64,000 nucleotides of DNA from Macrostomum hystrix. Taxonomy: Eukaryota > Platyhelminthes > Macrostomidae. The notes under the pieces were generated by a model. The model searched no databases. It was not told the DNA's origin and worked only from the letters and a program-made list of their open reading frames with translations. The stretch spans positions 310,001 to 374,000 of the forward strand of contig CATNEN010000003.1 in NCBI GenBank assembly GCA_950097015.1. Direction: 5' to 3'. A program made the position numbers and the translations under genes. Below are positions 24,303 to 35,100 of this stretch, one piece after another (position 1 is the first letter of the stretch; each line of letters starts with the position of its first letter).

Positions 24303-24500
24303 AATATACTTCAGTTTAACTTCCAATCTGCTCAGATCCTCAGGTTAAACTTCCAATCTGCTCAGATCCTCAGGTTAAACTTCCAATCTGCTCAGATCTT
24401 CAGGTTTAACTTCCAGTCTGCTCAGATCCTCAGGTTAAACTCCCAATCTGCTCAGATCCTCAGGTTAAACTCCTAATCTGCTCAGATCTAGCTAAACTCG
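24303..24500. repeat. 30-bp minisatellite, about 6 copies, downstream of RBBP6
   Basis: Unit contains CTTCCAATCTGCTCAGATCC followed by TCAGGTTAAA. The first and last copies are degenerate. It starts about 200 bases after the RBBP6 stop, possibly inside its 3' UTR. Confidence 0.93.
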
Positions 24501-27500
24501 CAATGTCTTAGGTCCCCAACTTCAACTTCATAAGCCTGCCAGTTTCCAAGTATCCCAGTTTTTGAAATTTATCAAAACTCTAACTAAACTTTTGTTTAGC
24601 GGTATCTAAATGTTGAAAGTTCAGCTGGGTCAACCGACTCATAAATACCTGCTAGACTTAGCTTTCAGGCACATTTGTCACGCTTTGAGCTATTGCTTTG
24701 GCATCTTTAGTAATAGGTTAATGTCAATATCTGCTTCTGTGTATTTAATTTCAACGCTGTTTTTATTGCTTCGCTCTGAGTTTTCAAACATTGCCGAAGT
24801 TTTTCCGTTGTGCTTTGTAACTTGTTACCGTGTACCTGTTGCCGTCTATATATTATTTTTTACGTTTCGTTTCGAGGCGAATGACATTGCCGTTTATTCA
24901 TTTTCTACGCTAACGCACATCTTCCGTTACTCTAACTTTTGTAATAAAAATCCTCCATTTTACTGTTCAATGAGCAGTTTGGTTAATGCCCAACTGGGAT
25001 GATTCGGTGATTTTAAGCACGAGCATTTTACTTGAAATATCCCCGATCGAGTGACTCTGGTTTTCAAATCCCAGCTCTGATGTATTGGGGAATTAAAGTG
25101 CTCACTGCAGTTTACAAGTAAGTGAGTTAAGACTCTGCAATTCAACACGGGATGATGGGCTAATCCGGTGTATCATATTAGCCGCGGTATGAGCTTTGCT
25201 CAGTGCTAGATACCATGGATGCTTTCTTGTAGGTCAATATGGCGATGGCAGTGTGATGCTAAGGGACTGCATAAAGTTGCCAAGTTTAATTTGGTCTGCC
25301 ATCATTAGGATGTGTCCGATTAGGCGGGTCTTTGGTAGCTCAGTAATTATTTTATTCGATCAAAGTCATCCCACTAAGCATTATGCAGCTTTCTGTGTGT
25401 ACATTGTTCTCTTGCAATTTATCCTGCTGTTACTGTGCTTAAAGTACATTAGGACTGGCATCGTCTTACTAACTACTCATATTGTTAGTATGCATTGTTG
25501 TTTGCTTTGTTTTTTCATAAAATAATTTCTTACAGATAAACTCTAATTAAAGCTGGAACACCTGCACCACCATATTCGTTTTTGTAATGTACGCTGCCTG
25601 TCGTATTTGTCATTCAAGCTTTTATTTATAACTTTTTGTATTGTCTTTGAATATTTAACAATGATAATAAAAATAATAATAAATATAATGATTATAAGCA
25701 CTTAGATTATTGGCGAACTGTAGCCTAAGTTCCAGAAGGTGAATTGCTCTGCTCTTTTCTTTTCCGTTTTGCTAGTTTTAGGGCTGTCAAATAGCGTGTT
25801 GTAGGACCCAGTCTTAGGCAAAGCAGGTCTATGCGGTGTTTAGCTGTGCATAGGACCTGTTTTATTATATATTTTGTGTCATTTATTGATATTATGGCTG
25901 TTTATTTGCAGCTCTTGTCCCATATTTTCGGTTTATGAAGGATCTGTGTGTGCTGTTTAGGACATTTTTATTAGCTGGGCTACCATCCTCCATCTACCAT
26001 CCGATGCTACTCGCTTTATGGCGGCCTTTCGTCCTGCAGAACTCCAGGACTCCTCTGCGATGCACTGAAAGCGATAAAAATTGGGGTCTCACCCATGAGT
26101 TTGGGAATCCGAAATTTCAGCAATGGCAATGAGAAAATTTATATGTAGATTATTTGAAATAGTGAAAAGAAATTATACGATTTTGAAGTGTCTGATCTAT
26201 TATTTGGATCTCTAGGTTAAGTAAGTTTCGGAATTTCATTTTGAAGACTCTAAGCTAGTTTAGGAGAGGTAGGTTAGTAGGTTTTAGCATCGATCAGGGG
26301 CTCAGAAATATTGTTATAAGGGGCATGTTTAATTCACACGTTGGTTAGATACATAGGTACTGATGTGTCTTCCTTGTATGCAGGTTTCTATGTTTACAGA
26401 ATTCTATACTAAAACATCAGCGATGTAGCAATTGATGATTTAGAAATGATTTTATTTTTCCCAGCTCCTTCGCTTGTTCCTCCCCATTTAGGCGATGTTC
26501 CCGTGTGCTCGTTTAATGGCTGCCTCCACTCACTCTACCGATTCCCTCCTTATCTACCACCCACTCACTGTCTCCCTTGCTCACATTTACACTAATCTCT
26601 TATTTGGTTTCCCCGCTGCTCTGATCGCATGATCCCATTTCCCTTTCTTAAAGGGATGCAGCAAAAGAATTTAAGATGCAAAGCGTTGCTACCATGAGTT
26701 TGAGTGAAATTATCAAAGTGCGATCTTCTACATGCAGTTGCAGAGTAGCTGTCAATCATACCTTCGTAGTTTTTGGTGCTGGAAATGTTGATTAATTTTA
26801 TTAAAGGCTTCCCTGTCAACACAAGCTTTCTATTCTCCTGCGCCTCTAAAAACTTGATAGGCGAATTTTCCAAGTTCAGAGGCTAGATTAGTGATGATCG
26901 TTTAACGCGCAGAAAATAGAACAATTTCTCCACTCAGCTTGAAATATGCAGACTGCTCACATTCTCCCACCCACTCAGTTCGGTTCTGCTCACGCATGCT
27001 GTCATTTAACACCGGCCTCATTAGCGCGTTCCACACCCTTTTTGACGAACTTCTTGTCCCCATCCTGTCGCGGTCTTCTCTTCCTGTGGGGGTGGATGTA
27101 GTCTAGGTCCATTTGGTAATGAGACACTGCTGCTGGCTCACCTATGCAGGTGATTGCCCCAGCCAATTTTCTTTTTCTCTTAGAGTCCTCTTGGCAATGG
27201 CTTCGCGTGTCGCCTTGTCTTTTCCTGTTCTGCTTTTGCTCGCCTTGCGTCCAGAATTTCCTTAAGTATTTTTCCTTCTGGCCTTTTCTTTAGTCCGCCT
27301 TCCTTTAAAGGCTTTACGATCTGGTTTGATCAACTCTAGCTAGAATAATTGGTTCACATGACACCGGATCGTACTGTCAACTTAAGAGTAGATTTCTTCT
27401 ACTAAGAATTGTCAACAAGTGTTAAAGCTGCACCTTTATCTAACCATTCTCTGCCGTTCCCGATTTCCCAATTAGGGATTAGTCCTGTTTATCTCAACCC

Positions 27501-27930
27501 AATCTTTTTCTCTGCTTTTATCCGAATGTGTGCATCCAGCGACGTTGTTGCTATCAGTCATTAGTAGTTTCTCATTTCCTTTGTACTTTGTGTTTTTTTA
27601 ATGCATGATTTTTGTCCCCAACTTGACCCTGAAGCAATTTTTTACCGTAACATTGCTCATGTAAGTGACCCACCCAAATGGTTTCATTTAATAATCTTGG
27701 GATAGTTAGAATTTAGATTAGAACATGTTTGTTTAATATTTACTATATTTTAGGGACTTCATTCATCACTCGATGATCTAATGCCCTGGGGCTATAAATA
27801 TGCATCTTATGTGTCAATTTAGGACAGAATCCAATTGTTTCTATGGCCAAAGTGTTAGTTCTCATTAGCACTGATTATTAATTCTGATTGTTAAAATTGA
27901 TTCACTGTGCTTATCAATCCTCGCTTGCAG
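24501..27930. other. 3.4 kb between RBBP6 and FKBP, no gene seen
   Basis: AT-rich with no recognisable exon. A stretch near 27040-27310 has a retroelement-like feel on the minus strand (Lys/Arg-rich, broken frames) but no motif I can name. The FKBP 5' UTR probably begins at the acceptor ending at 27930 (CGCTTGCAG), so an upstream leader exon or a trans-spliced leader is implied. Confidence 0.35.
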
Positions 27931-28010
27931 CATCAAGTGCTTGCATTCCCGCACTGAATTCAATTTCAAGTTCAAGCACTATTGAACTTCGCTTATTAAC
28001 AACCGTGGAA

Positions 28011-31000
28011 ATGGCCGACGAATCCACCGCCGCACCGGCAGCCGAAGGCTTCCAGCCGCCAGAGGACTTCTTTGAAATCAGCGAGGATGGCGGAGTCTAC
28101 AAGAAGGTGCTGACAGAAGGCACAGGCGACGCGCAGCCGTCAAGTCAGGACAATGTCTTTGTTCACTACACCGGCACTCTGTTTGGCGGCCCGCGTGACG
28201 GCGAGAAATTCGACAGCTCGCGAGATCGCGGCGAACCGTTCAGCTTCAAACTGGGCACTGGCCAGGTCATCAAAGGCTGGGACACTGCGGTGAAGACAAT
28301 GCGCAAAGGCGAAGTCTGTGACATTGTGCTGCGCTCCGACTATGCCTATGGAAAATCTGGCAGCGGAGCCAACATTCCGCCCAACGCTGCGTTAAAGTTC
28401 AACATTGAACTGCTGCGCTGGGAAGGCGAAGATGTCAGCGAGGCCAAGGACAATGGCGTCATCAAGCACTGCCTGCACAAGGGCGAGGGCTATCAGAAGC
28501 CTGGTCTGGGTGCCATGGTTACGGTGTCTCTAGTTGGCAAACACGAAGGTCGCGAGTTCGACTCACGCACTGGACTGACGTTCGAGGTGGGCCTAGCGGA
28601 GGAGGCGGGCCTGCCGCAAGGCGTCGACCTCGCCGTTCGCAGCATGACCAAAGGCGAGAAGTCTGCGTTCAACGTGTCCGCCGCCTATTCTAAGGCACCC
28701 AACGTGCCTGCCGATGCTGAAGTAGTTTACGAGATTGAGCTGACCGAATTTGAGAAGATGAAGGAGAGCTGGGAGCTCAACGAAGAGGAGAAGTTGGCCC
28801 AGGCGGAGCTGCTCAAGGCTAAAGGCACCGAGTACTTCAAGAAGTCGAAGATGCGACCCGCGCTCACCTACTACAATCGGGTGGTGGACTTCCTCAAATG
28901 GGACTCCGGCTTCGAGGATAAGCCGGAGGAGTTGCGCAACCAGCGCACCGCCCTTCTGCTGGCCGCCAGATTAAACCTGAGCCTGGTGCACTTTAAGCTC
29001 GGCGATCATCGCCAGTGCATCGAGGAGGCCGACGAGGCTATCAAGCTGAATGCGGACTCCGCCAAGGCCTATTTCAGGCGCGGCCAGGCCCGCATGGCTG
29101 TACACGACTACGAGGAAGCTCGCCAAGACTTCGAGAAGGTAGCCCAGTTGGAGCCCGGCAACCAGGCCGCTGCGCAGCAGATCAACCTGGCCAAGCAGCG
29201 CGTCATCGACGAGCGCAACAAGCAGAAGAAGACTTTCTACGGCATGTTCGACAAGTTCGCCAAGCGAGACAACGCCACCACCACCGCTAAAGTTGACACG
29301 ACCACTGATCAGGTGAGGGCTTTTGTAGCACGCAATATTTTCTTAAATAATATATTTTAAAAACACGAAACGGAAGATGTGTGTCCATTCTGAAACTGAA
29401 ATTGTGTGTTCATTCGGAAACTTAAATTGTGTGTCTATTCCGACACTTAAATTGTCTATTCCAAAACTGAAAATGTGTGTCCATCAGCTTTCATTCTCGA
29501 ACTGAAACTCTCTGTGATAGACTTTCATGAACTATTTCTGCTTGTCAAGTGGGTTCGATTTACTTTCGATGCATCGTTGCTTTGTTCTCCTCTCCGAGTC
29601 GCACTGCAAATAAGTAGAATCCTAAAATTCAGTTCTTCAACGTTTACTTTTAAGTCCATTCGTTTTTCGTTAAAGCCTTTCAAATATGCCGATTGCCTTA
29701 GTCTGCAAATTGTTTGATGATAAATAAAGATTAATGGGAAGTAAAATTTCACAAAATGGTCAGAGGAAAGCGTTCTGCCCAGTTAGTTGTGCTATCGATT
29801 GGTTTTGTTAGCTTGAAGCATTTCAGTTTTGCCATTTAGGACAATAGAAGCTCTCTACCATAACTAGAGCCAATGTTTTGCGGAGCTCATTACCGCGTTG
29901 ATAATTAGTGCCTTTTTTAGCACCAATGTGGGCGAATTCTACTTTGTATTGTCTCCTTAGCCATTAGCTTTATTATAAAGATATTGGGTTAAGTGGCTCG
30001 TGCCATACTGATTAAGTCAATGACCTGGCTAATATGGCTCATATTAGGCTCAGTTTTTATTGCTGTGTACTGCATAAAATTCTTTTTGCTCATGGTTGTA
30101 AAACTCTTTGTGTATTGTTCTTACGATAATATTCATTATTCAAGTTGTGTTTTACGACCTTTTATTATGCAACTTATTGCTGTCTCTTCGATGGCTTTCA
30201 AGTGCTTTGCTATTTCCATGACTTTTCCACCAAATCCTTACAGTGATCCCTAACACCTTGGCATCAGTGATCCCTAACACCTTGGCATCAGTGATCCCTA
30301 ACACCTTGGCATCAGTGATCCCTAACACCTTGGCATCAGTTATCCTTAACACATTGGCATCAGTTCTCCCTAACACCTTGGCATCAGTAATCCCTAACAC
30401 CTTGGCATCAGTGATCCCTAACACCTTGGCATCAGTGATCCCTAACACCTTGGCATCAGTGATCCCTAACACCTTGGCATCAGTGATCCTTAACACCTTG
30501 GCATCAGGTATCCCTAACACCTAGGCATCAGTGATCCCTAACACCTTGGCATCAGTGATCCTTAACACCTTGGCATCAGGTATCCCTAACACCTGGGCAT
30601 CAGTGATCCCTAACACCTTGGCATCAGTGATCCTTAACACCTTGGCATCAGGTATCCCTAACACCTAGGCATCAGTGATCCTTAACACCTAGACATCAGT
30701 GATCCTTAAGACATTGGCATCAGGTATCCCTAACACCTAGGCATCAGTGATCCCTAACACCTAGACATCAGTGATCCCTAACACCTTGGCATCAGGTATC
30801 CCTAACACCTAGGCATCAGTGATCCCTAACACTTTGGCATCAATGGTCCTTAAGACATTGGCATCAGGTATCCCCAACACCTTGACATCAGTGATTCCTA
30901 ACACCTAGGCATCACCTTTCCTTAACTTCAGAAGCCAGCTGGCAAACCTTCGGATGCCACGGACAACGGCGAAGGACATTCTGGCGGCGACACGGCCGAA

Positions 31001-31015
31001 GCCATGGAGTCTTGA
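28011..31015 (+). CDS. FKBP4: FKBP4/5-type immunophilin, Hsp90 co-chaperone, 461 aa
   Basis: Two coding exons, 28011-29312 and 30932-31015, in phase. The protein is a peptidyl-prolyl isomerase that binds Hsp90 through TPRs and acts on client complexes such as steroid-receptor-type clients. Residues 40-137 form the active FK1 domain. The pocket residues Y53, F67-D68, F77, V86-I87, W90, Y111/Y113 and F130 are retained. Residues about 150-245 are a second FKBP domain lacking most pocket residues. Residues about 262-400 carry three TPR units (KGTEYFKKSK, ARLNLSLVHFKL, AKAYFRRGQA). A calmodulin-site-like basic stretch KQRVIDERNKQKK follows. Length matches vertebrate FKBP52/51. The ATG in GTGGAAATGG is the first in frame; nothing upstream offers another. 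The gene could be named FKBP4 or FKBP5, as invertebrates generally have a single pro-orthologue. Confidence 0.94.
29369..29485. repeat. About 33-bp repeat, 4 imperfect copies, in the FKBP intron
   Basis: Unit contains TGTGTGTCCATTC followed by GAAACTGAAAT. It begins directly after the intron donor region. Confidence 0.8.
30238..30925. repeat. 24-bp minisatellite, about 28 copies, in the FKBP intron
   Basis: Unit CAGTGATCCCTAACACCTTG plus GCAT. Variants (CTAGGCAT, GGTATCCC, TTAAGACATT) recur in groups in the distal half, suggesting block duplication. The array runs to within about 10 bases of the 3' splice site (AG at 30930-30931), so it occupies the position of the branch point and polypyrimidine tract. 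Confidence 0.97.
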
Positions 31016-32602
31016 GAATGCCTACTGACCCGTGGCTCATAGAGCACCCGTCATTTTGGACTCGAGTTTTTTAGTTAACTCCAATGCGCAAAATAAACTT
31101 TGATAGCAACAGCAAAAGTCCTAAATACACTATGATACTGAAGGCTTGGTGTAAGTCTAGGCCTTCTGTACTAATAATTGCTTACTCCAGTTCCAAGCAT
31201 TTTCTACTGTTGTTTCGCACCGTCAATATTTGAGCTGCCCAGATAAAACTTACAAAGTTCTCTTTTTTCTTGGAAGTCATCGTTTAAAGCGTAATATTTC
31301 TTTTTTTACTTTGCTATCATTCATTATAATATTTTCTATACAAACATTTACTAGGGACTTTCCACGTATATTGTTTAGTTAGTTTCCAAGGCTATTCTAT
31401 TCAATGCTGTCTTGTGTGCGCCAATTTTCACTTTTTAGGCACGTAATCTGAGTATCGATTTGATCAAATAAACGGCAATTTACCTGAATAAAGCCACCCA
31501 GATGCGCCACCTTACCATTGTCCATCTCTCTGCTATTAAAATGAAAAATTCAAATGAATTTCAGTGGGATCTAATTATTTAAATATTCAGTGTGATCAAT
31601 TGCGTGCTACAGTTGCAGTTTTTGTTAATCAAACGATAATTGCTCCTAAATGTAAATTTACCTGTTTCAAAACAGTTCGAAACTGCCATTTAAAATTCAT
31701 TTAAATTTGCACATTCATTTACCTTACAATCAATTGTGACGTCAGCAATATGCTTTTGTATGGAGCACCAATGCTCAGAGAATTAAAAAAAGTTAACAAG
31801 CTAGTGGCTGTATTTACATTTGCTGGCTTTGCTAGGGTGCAGGCAAAGAACTCAGCGCTTACGAGCCTCGTATTGCGCCTCGTATATCTGAGGTAGAGTT
31901 TGTTGAACTTGCTAAAAATTAATTTCAATAATTTCTGGCGCAGCGACAACCCGAGAACTGGCTTTTAGACCGATAAAGCTCTTAAAATATTTGCTTTTTC
32001 ATTTTTTTATTCATATTTGCATCCTCTGCCACGGTCTTCGCTCTTTAGCCACTCCCAATTTGCCTCCCATTGTTTGGCGTTAAGCTCTCTGAAAAGCTTC
32101 TTCAATCCTATCTTGGTTCTATTGAAGCTATTGTGATAGAAATGCAGCCAAGGCCCACTTGCCTGTACCAGTATCATCTGTCCCTGGCTATATATGCACC
32201 TGTGATTGTGATTGCATTTTGTGTGACCAGAGAAGCATTGATGCCAAATCCAGTTATCCGACCCGAGTTTCCTACGATGCCTAATCATATTTTCGAGCAG
32301 CCCGTGTGGGTGTGGTGTGGCGATTCGCGCAGAGACTCGGAGTGGGTAGGATATTCACTCTTGCCTCATCCGGCCAGGGAAATTCCCAGCCTCCGCCCCA
32401 ATCCGCGTCCCGTCGGCCCTTATTGGTCGCTTCGCAGCTGCATTAAAGGATGCCAACTCGGCGCTCCCTCCTCACTTCTCGGCGCCTGGAATCAGCAGCT
32501 GAAGGCCAGCTGAAAGTCTCGCACACCATCTCTGCTGTTCTAACCTCGCCACTCGCCAGCTTGTCCAGCCTGCCCGCCTAGCCAGTTCGTAGCAGCAGCA
32601 GC
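31016..32602. other. Intergenic between FKBP and the propeptide gene
   Basis: The FKBP polyadenylation hexamer AATAAA is at 31092-31097. The rest is AT-rich without exons. From about 32380 the sequence becomes GC-rich and CT-rich up to the propeptide start, as expected for its promoter and 5' UTR. A TATA-like ATTAAAGG lies near 32442. Confidence 0.4.
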
Positions 32603-33109
32603 ATGACACCGACAAAGCCGGCGCTTGCCGCCTTGTCCGCCGTCCTCTTCCTCCTATTGGCCGTTGCTGGCTTCTGCTCTGCGGAAGAGTCTCACGGCCA
32701 CCATCTCGAGGGTCAGCATCACAACGCCAAGCGCTTTATCGGATCGGACTCCGACCGCTTCAAGCGCTTCTACCAGGACTCCGACCGCTTCAAGCGCTTC
32801 TACCAGGACTCCGACCGCTTCAAGCGCTTCTACCAGGACTCCGACCGATTCAAGCGCTTCTACCACGACTCGGACAGGTTTAAGCGCTTCTATCTGGACT
32901 CCGACCGCTTCAAGCGTTTTTACGGTGGTGACGCCGATCGTTTTAAGAAGTTTTTCGGTGGCAGTGACCGTTTCAAGCGCTTCTTTGGTGGCGGCGACCG
33001 TTTCAAGAAGTTCTTCGACGGCGGCGACCGTTTCAAGAAGTTCTTCGACGGCGGCGATCGTTTTAAGCGGTTCTACGGCGAAGAGTCCGACCGATTCAAG
33101 CGGTCCTAA
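32603..33109 (+). CDS. Neuropeptide-type prepropeptide with twelve tandem DRF peptides, 168 aa
   Basis: One exon. Residues 1-27 are a typical secretory signal peptide (hydrophobic core ALAALSAVLFLLLAVAG, cleavage predicted after FCSA). A His-rich spacer ends in KR, followed by twelve tandem units, each closed by KR or KK: FIGSDSDRF, FYQDSDRF (three copies), FYHDSDRF, FYLDSDRF, FYGGDADRF, FFGGSDRF, FFGGGDRF, FFDGGDRF (two copies) and FYGEESDRF, then a final serine. This is the layout of a prohormone-convertase substrate. None of the peptides has a glycine before the dibasic site, so C-terminal amidation is not expected and the products should end in free -DRF. This differs from ordinary RFamide precursors. 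I do not recognise a named family. The upstream units are more alike than the later ones, indicating recent local duplication. Confidence 0.88.
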   Translation: MTPTKPALAALSAVLFLLLAVAGFCSAEESHGHHLEGQHHNAKRFIGSDSDRFKRFYQDSDRFKRFYQDSDRFKRFYQDSDRFKRFYHDSDRFKRFYLDSDRFKRFYGGDADRFKKFFGGSDRFKRFFGGGDRFKKFFDGGDRFKKFFDGGDRFKRFYGEESDRFKRS

Positions 33110-34726
33110 ACCCGCAAGCGGCTCGGTCTTGAACTGTTATTAGGCTAGTAGATACTACATTCTGATAAGATGCGATGGCATCGTTGGCTGCGATGATAAT
33201 ATAACTGGATCCCACACTGCATGGGCCTGCACCCATTCACCTAATAACGCCTCTTTACAACACCTTCGTGATATTCCCACTCGCAATATTTTGACATTAT
33301 TAATATGACTACTATTGTTTCTTTTAGTTGCTTGCAATAAGAACACACATTTTGCTAAGTAGAACGAAGCGCGATTTGGTAAAACTACGGAGTCACTCGG
33401 TTTGCCTGTGTTGAACCGGGTCGCGCAGTGACAGTGACGAGGTCCCTCGAGAAACCCAAGCGTGCCGGAACCAATTGTGCAGCGCTGCAGCAGCAGATCC
33501 TATTTCACTACGGAACAGACCTTGCAACAATAGAACAAAAGCAATATTAGCGCAGTCCAACTGCAGAACAGCTTTCTCTGCGGGTAGCGTTTTACCAGAA
33601 AGTGTGCAATCGAGCTGCAGTGCCTTTCTATTTACTTTACGATCGAGTAAATGCAGAGAATATTTGCAAGAAAATGCTTGCAAATTTTGCCTGCTCAATA
33701 AAAAATACGAGCATTTCAAGGATAGCATCAGATGATTGCGCTTCATACCATCGCCTGATTATAACTCAAGTTTCTGAACTCCATGGTTAAAATATTGCAC
33801 GAGAAACGTCGAATTCCAAAGCGTCTTATCGCTAGTCTCAAACAATTGCTTCTTTAGTCTGCACTTTCAAACGCAAGTTCTGCTCTTGGCTGTTACTGTC
33901 GGCTGAAATAGCTTTCGTGAGACAAGTAGTCAAATTTCTTCTTGCAGCTTAAGAAATTTTCGCCCACTTGTATGGCATATGAGGTGGCCAAGAATTCATA
34001 TGCCGATCCTGGGCTTGCTTGAGTTGCAAAAATCAATGCCTACATGTATGCATCATGCTATATTTTCTAGAGAACTAATAACAAAACACTCAATGACAAT
34101 CGAGACTATCTGCTAGTCGTCGGTTCTCTCCGCTTTGTGAACAACTGTTGAAGGGAATATCGTGCACAGCTAAAGTGCAGGCTACTTTTAATATTCATAA
34201 CTGTAAACCTGTACCTGATCGCTATTAGTCTAATCGACCAAGTTGCTGCCAGACGGAGGGTTGGTCCACCTGTGGCCAGGTTCCCTTGGGATTGCAGCTT
34301 TGACAAGTTGGGCAGTCTTGAAATTTACTGATAACAGTGCGAAAATCTTTCCGACTAACTTCCCCGAATTCTGAAGTTAATAAATCCCTTGCCTGAATGG
34401 CAGAAGCCGTTATCTCCTGCTGCTTTTCGTTCCCAAATCAGATGAAATCCTCATGGGACAGCACCCGAGCGAGACCGCATTAAAAAAATTGCAATGATGC
34501 AGTCTGCTTAAACAGAAAACATTTGCCATAAAATTCGCTTACCGTGTCCGCAAGCCTGCTTGAGTTTCCAATCACCATACGCTAAATTGTCTGCTCTGGC
34601 AAACAAAACTATTTGGCTGCAAATGTGTTTTGTGAATTATCTGAGAATTATTGGCAGATACCGCAAAGGATGACTGGCCAATGAGGATATCAAGAATTGG
34701 GCATGCAGGGGATCCGGTGTTTTACA
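33110..34726. other. Intergenic between propeptide gene and satellite
   Basis: No gene seen. A hexamer AATAAA occurs near 33698, but about 600 bases after the stop. Several short open frames around 33390-33750 show no motif and look accidental. Confidence 0.35.
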
Positions 34727-35100
34727 GATAAGAATCAGATGGATAGATGATCAACCAGCAATGAGAATCAGATGGATAGATGATCAACCAGCAATGAAAA
34801 TCAGATGGATAGATGATCAACCAGCAATGAGAATCAGATGGATAGATGATCAACCAGAAATGAGAATCAGAGAGATGATCAACCAGAAATGAGAATCAGA
34901 TGGATAGATGATCAACCAGCAATGAGAATCAGATGGATAGATGATCAACCAGCAATGAGAATCAGATGGATAGATGATCAACCAGCAATGAGAATCAGAT
35001 GGATAGATGATCAACCAGCAATGAGAATCAGATGGATAGATGATCAACCAGCAATGAGAATCAGATGGATAGATGATCAACCAGCAATGAGAATCAGAGA
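34727..35100. repeat. 33-bp satellite variant, about 11 copies
   Basis: Unit contains ATAGATGATCAACCAGCAAT followed by GAGAATCAGATGG. It forms the left edge of the large satellite, and its GATGATCAA-(5 bp)-AATGAGAATCAGA skeleton is clearly ancestral to, or derived from, the 28-bp unit that follows. Confidence 0.97.

Noticed and set aside
27040-27310. Possible non-LTR retroelement fragment on the minus strand
   Set aside because: Only basic-rich broken frames. No reverse transcriptase or endonuclease motif could be named.
30152-30524. Open frames on both strands through the FKBP intron
   Set aside because: 24-bp array effect inside a clear GT-AG intron.
32625-33143. Second long frame overlapping the propeptide gene (TPTASSAST repeats)
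   Set aside because: Frame shadow of the tandem peptide repeats. The other frame has the signal peptide and regular dibasic sites.
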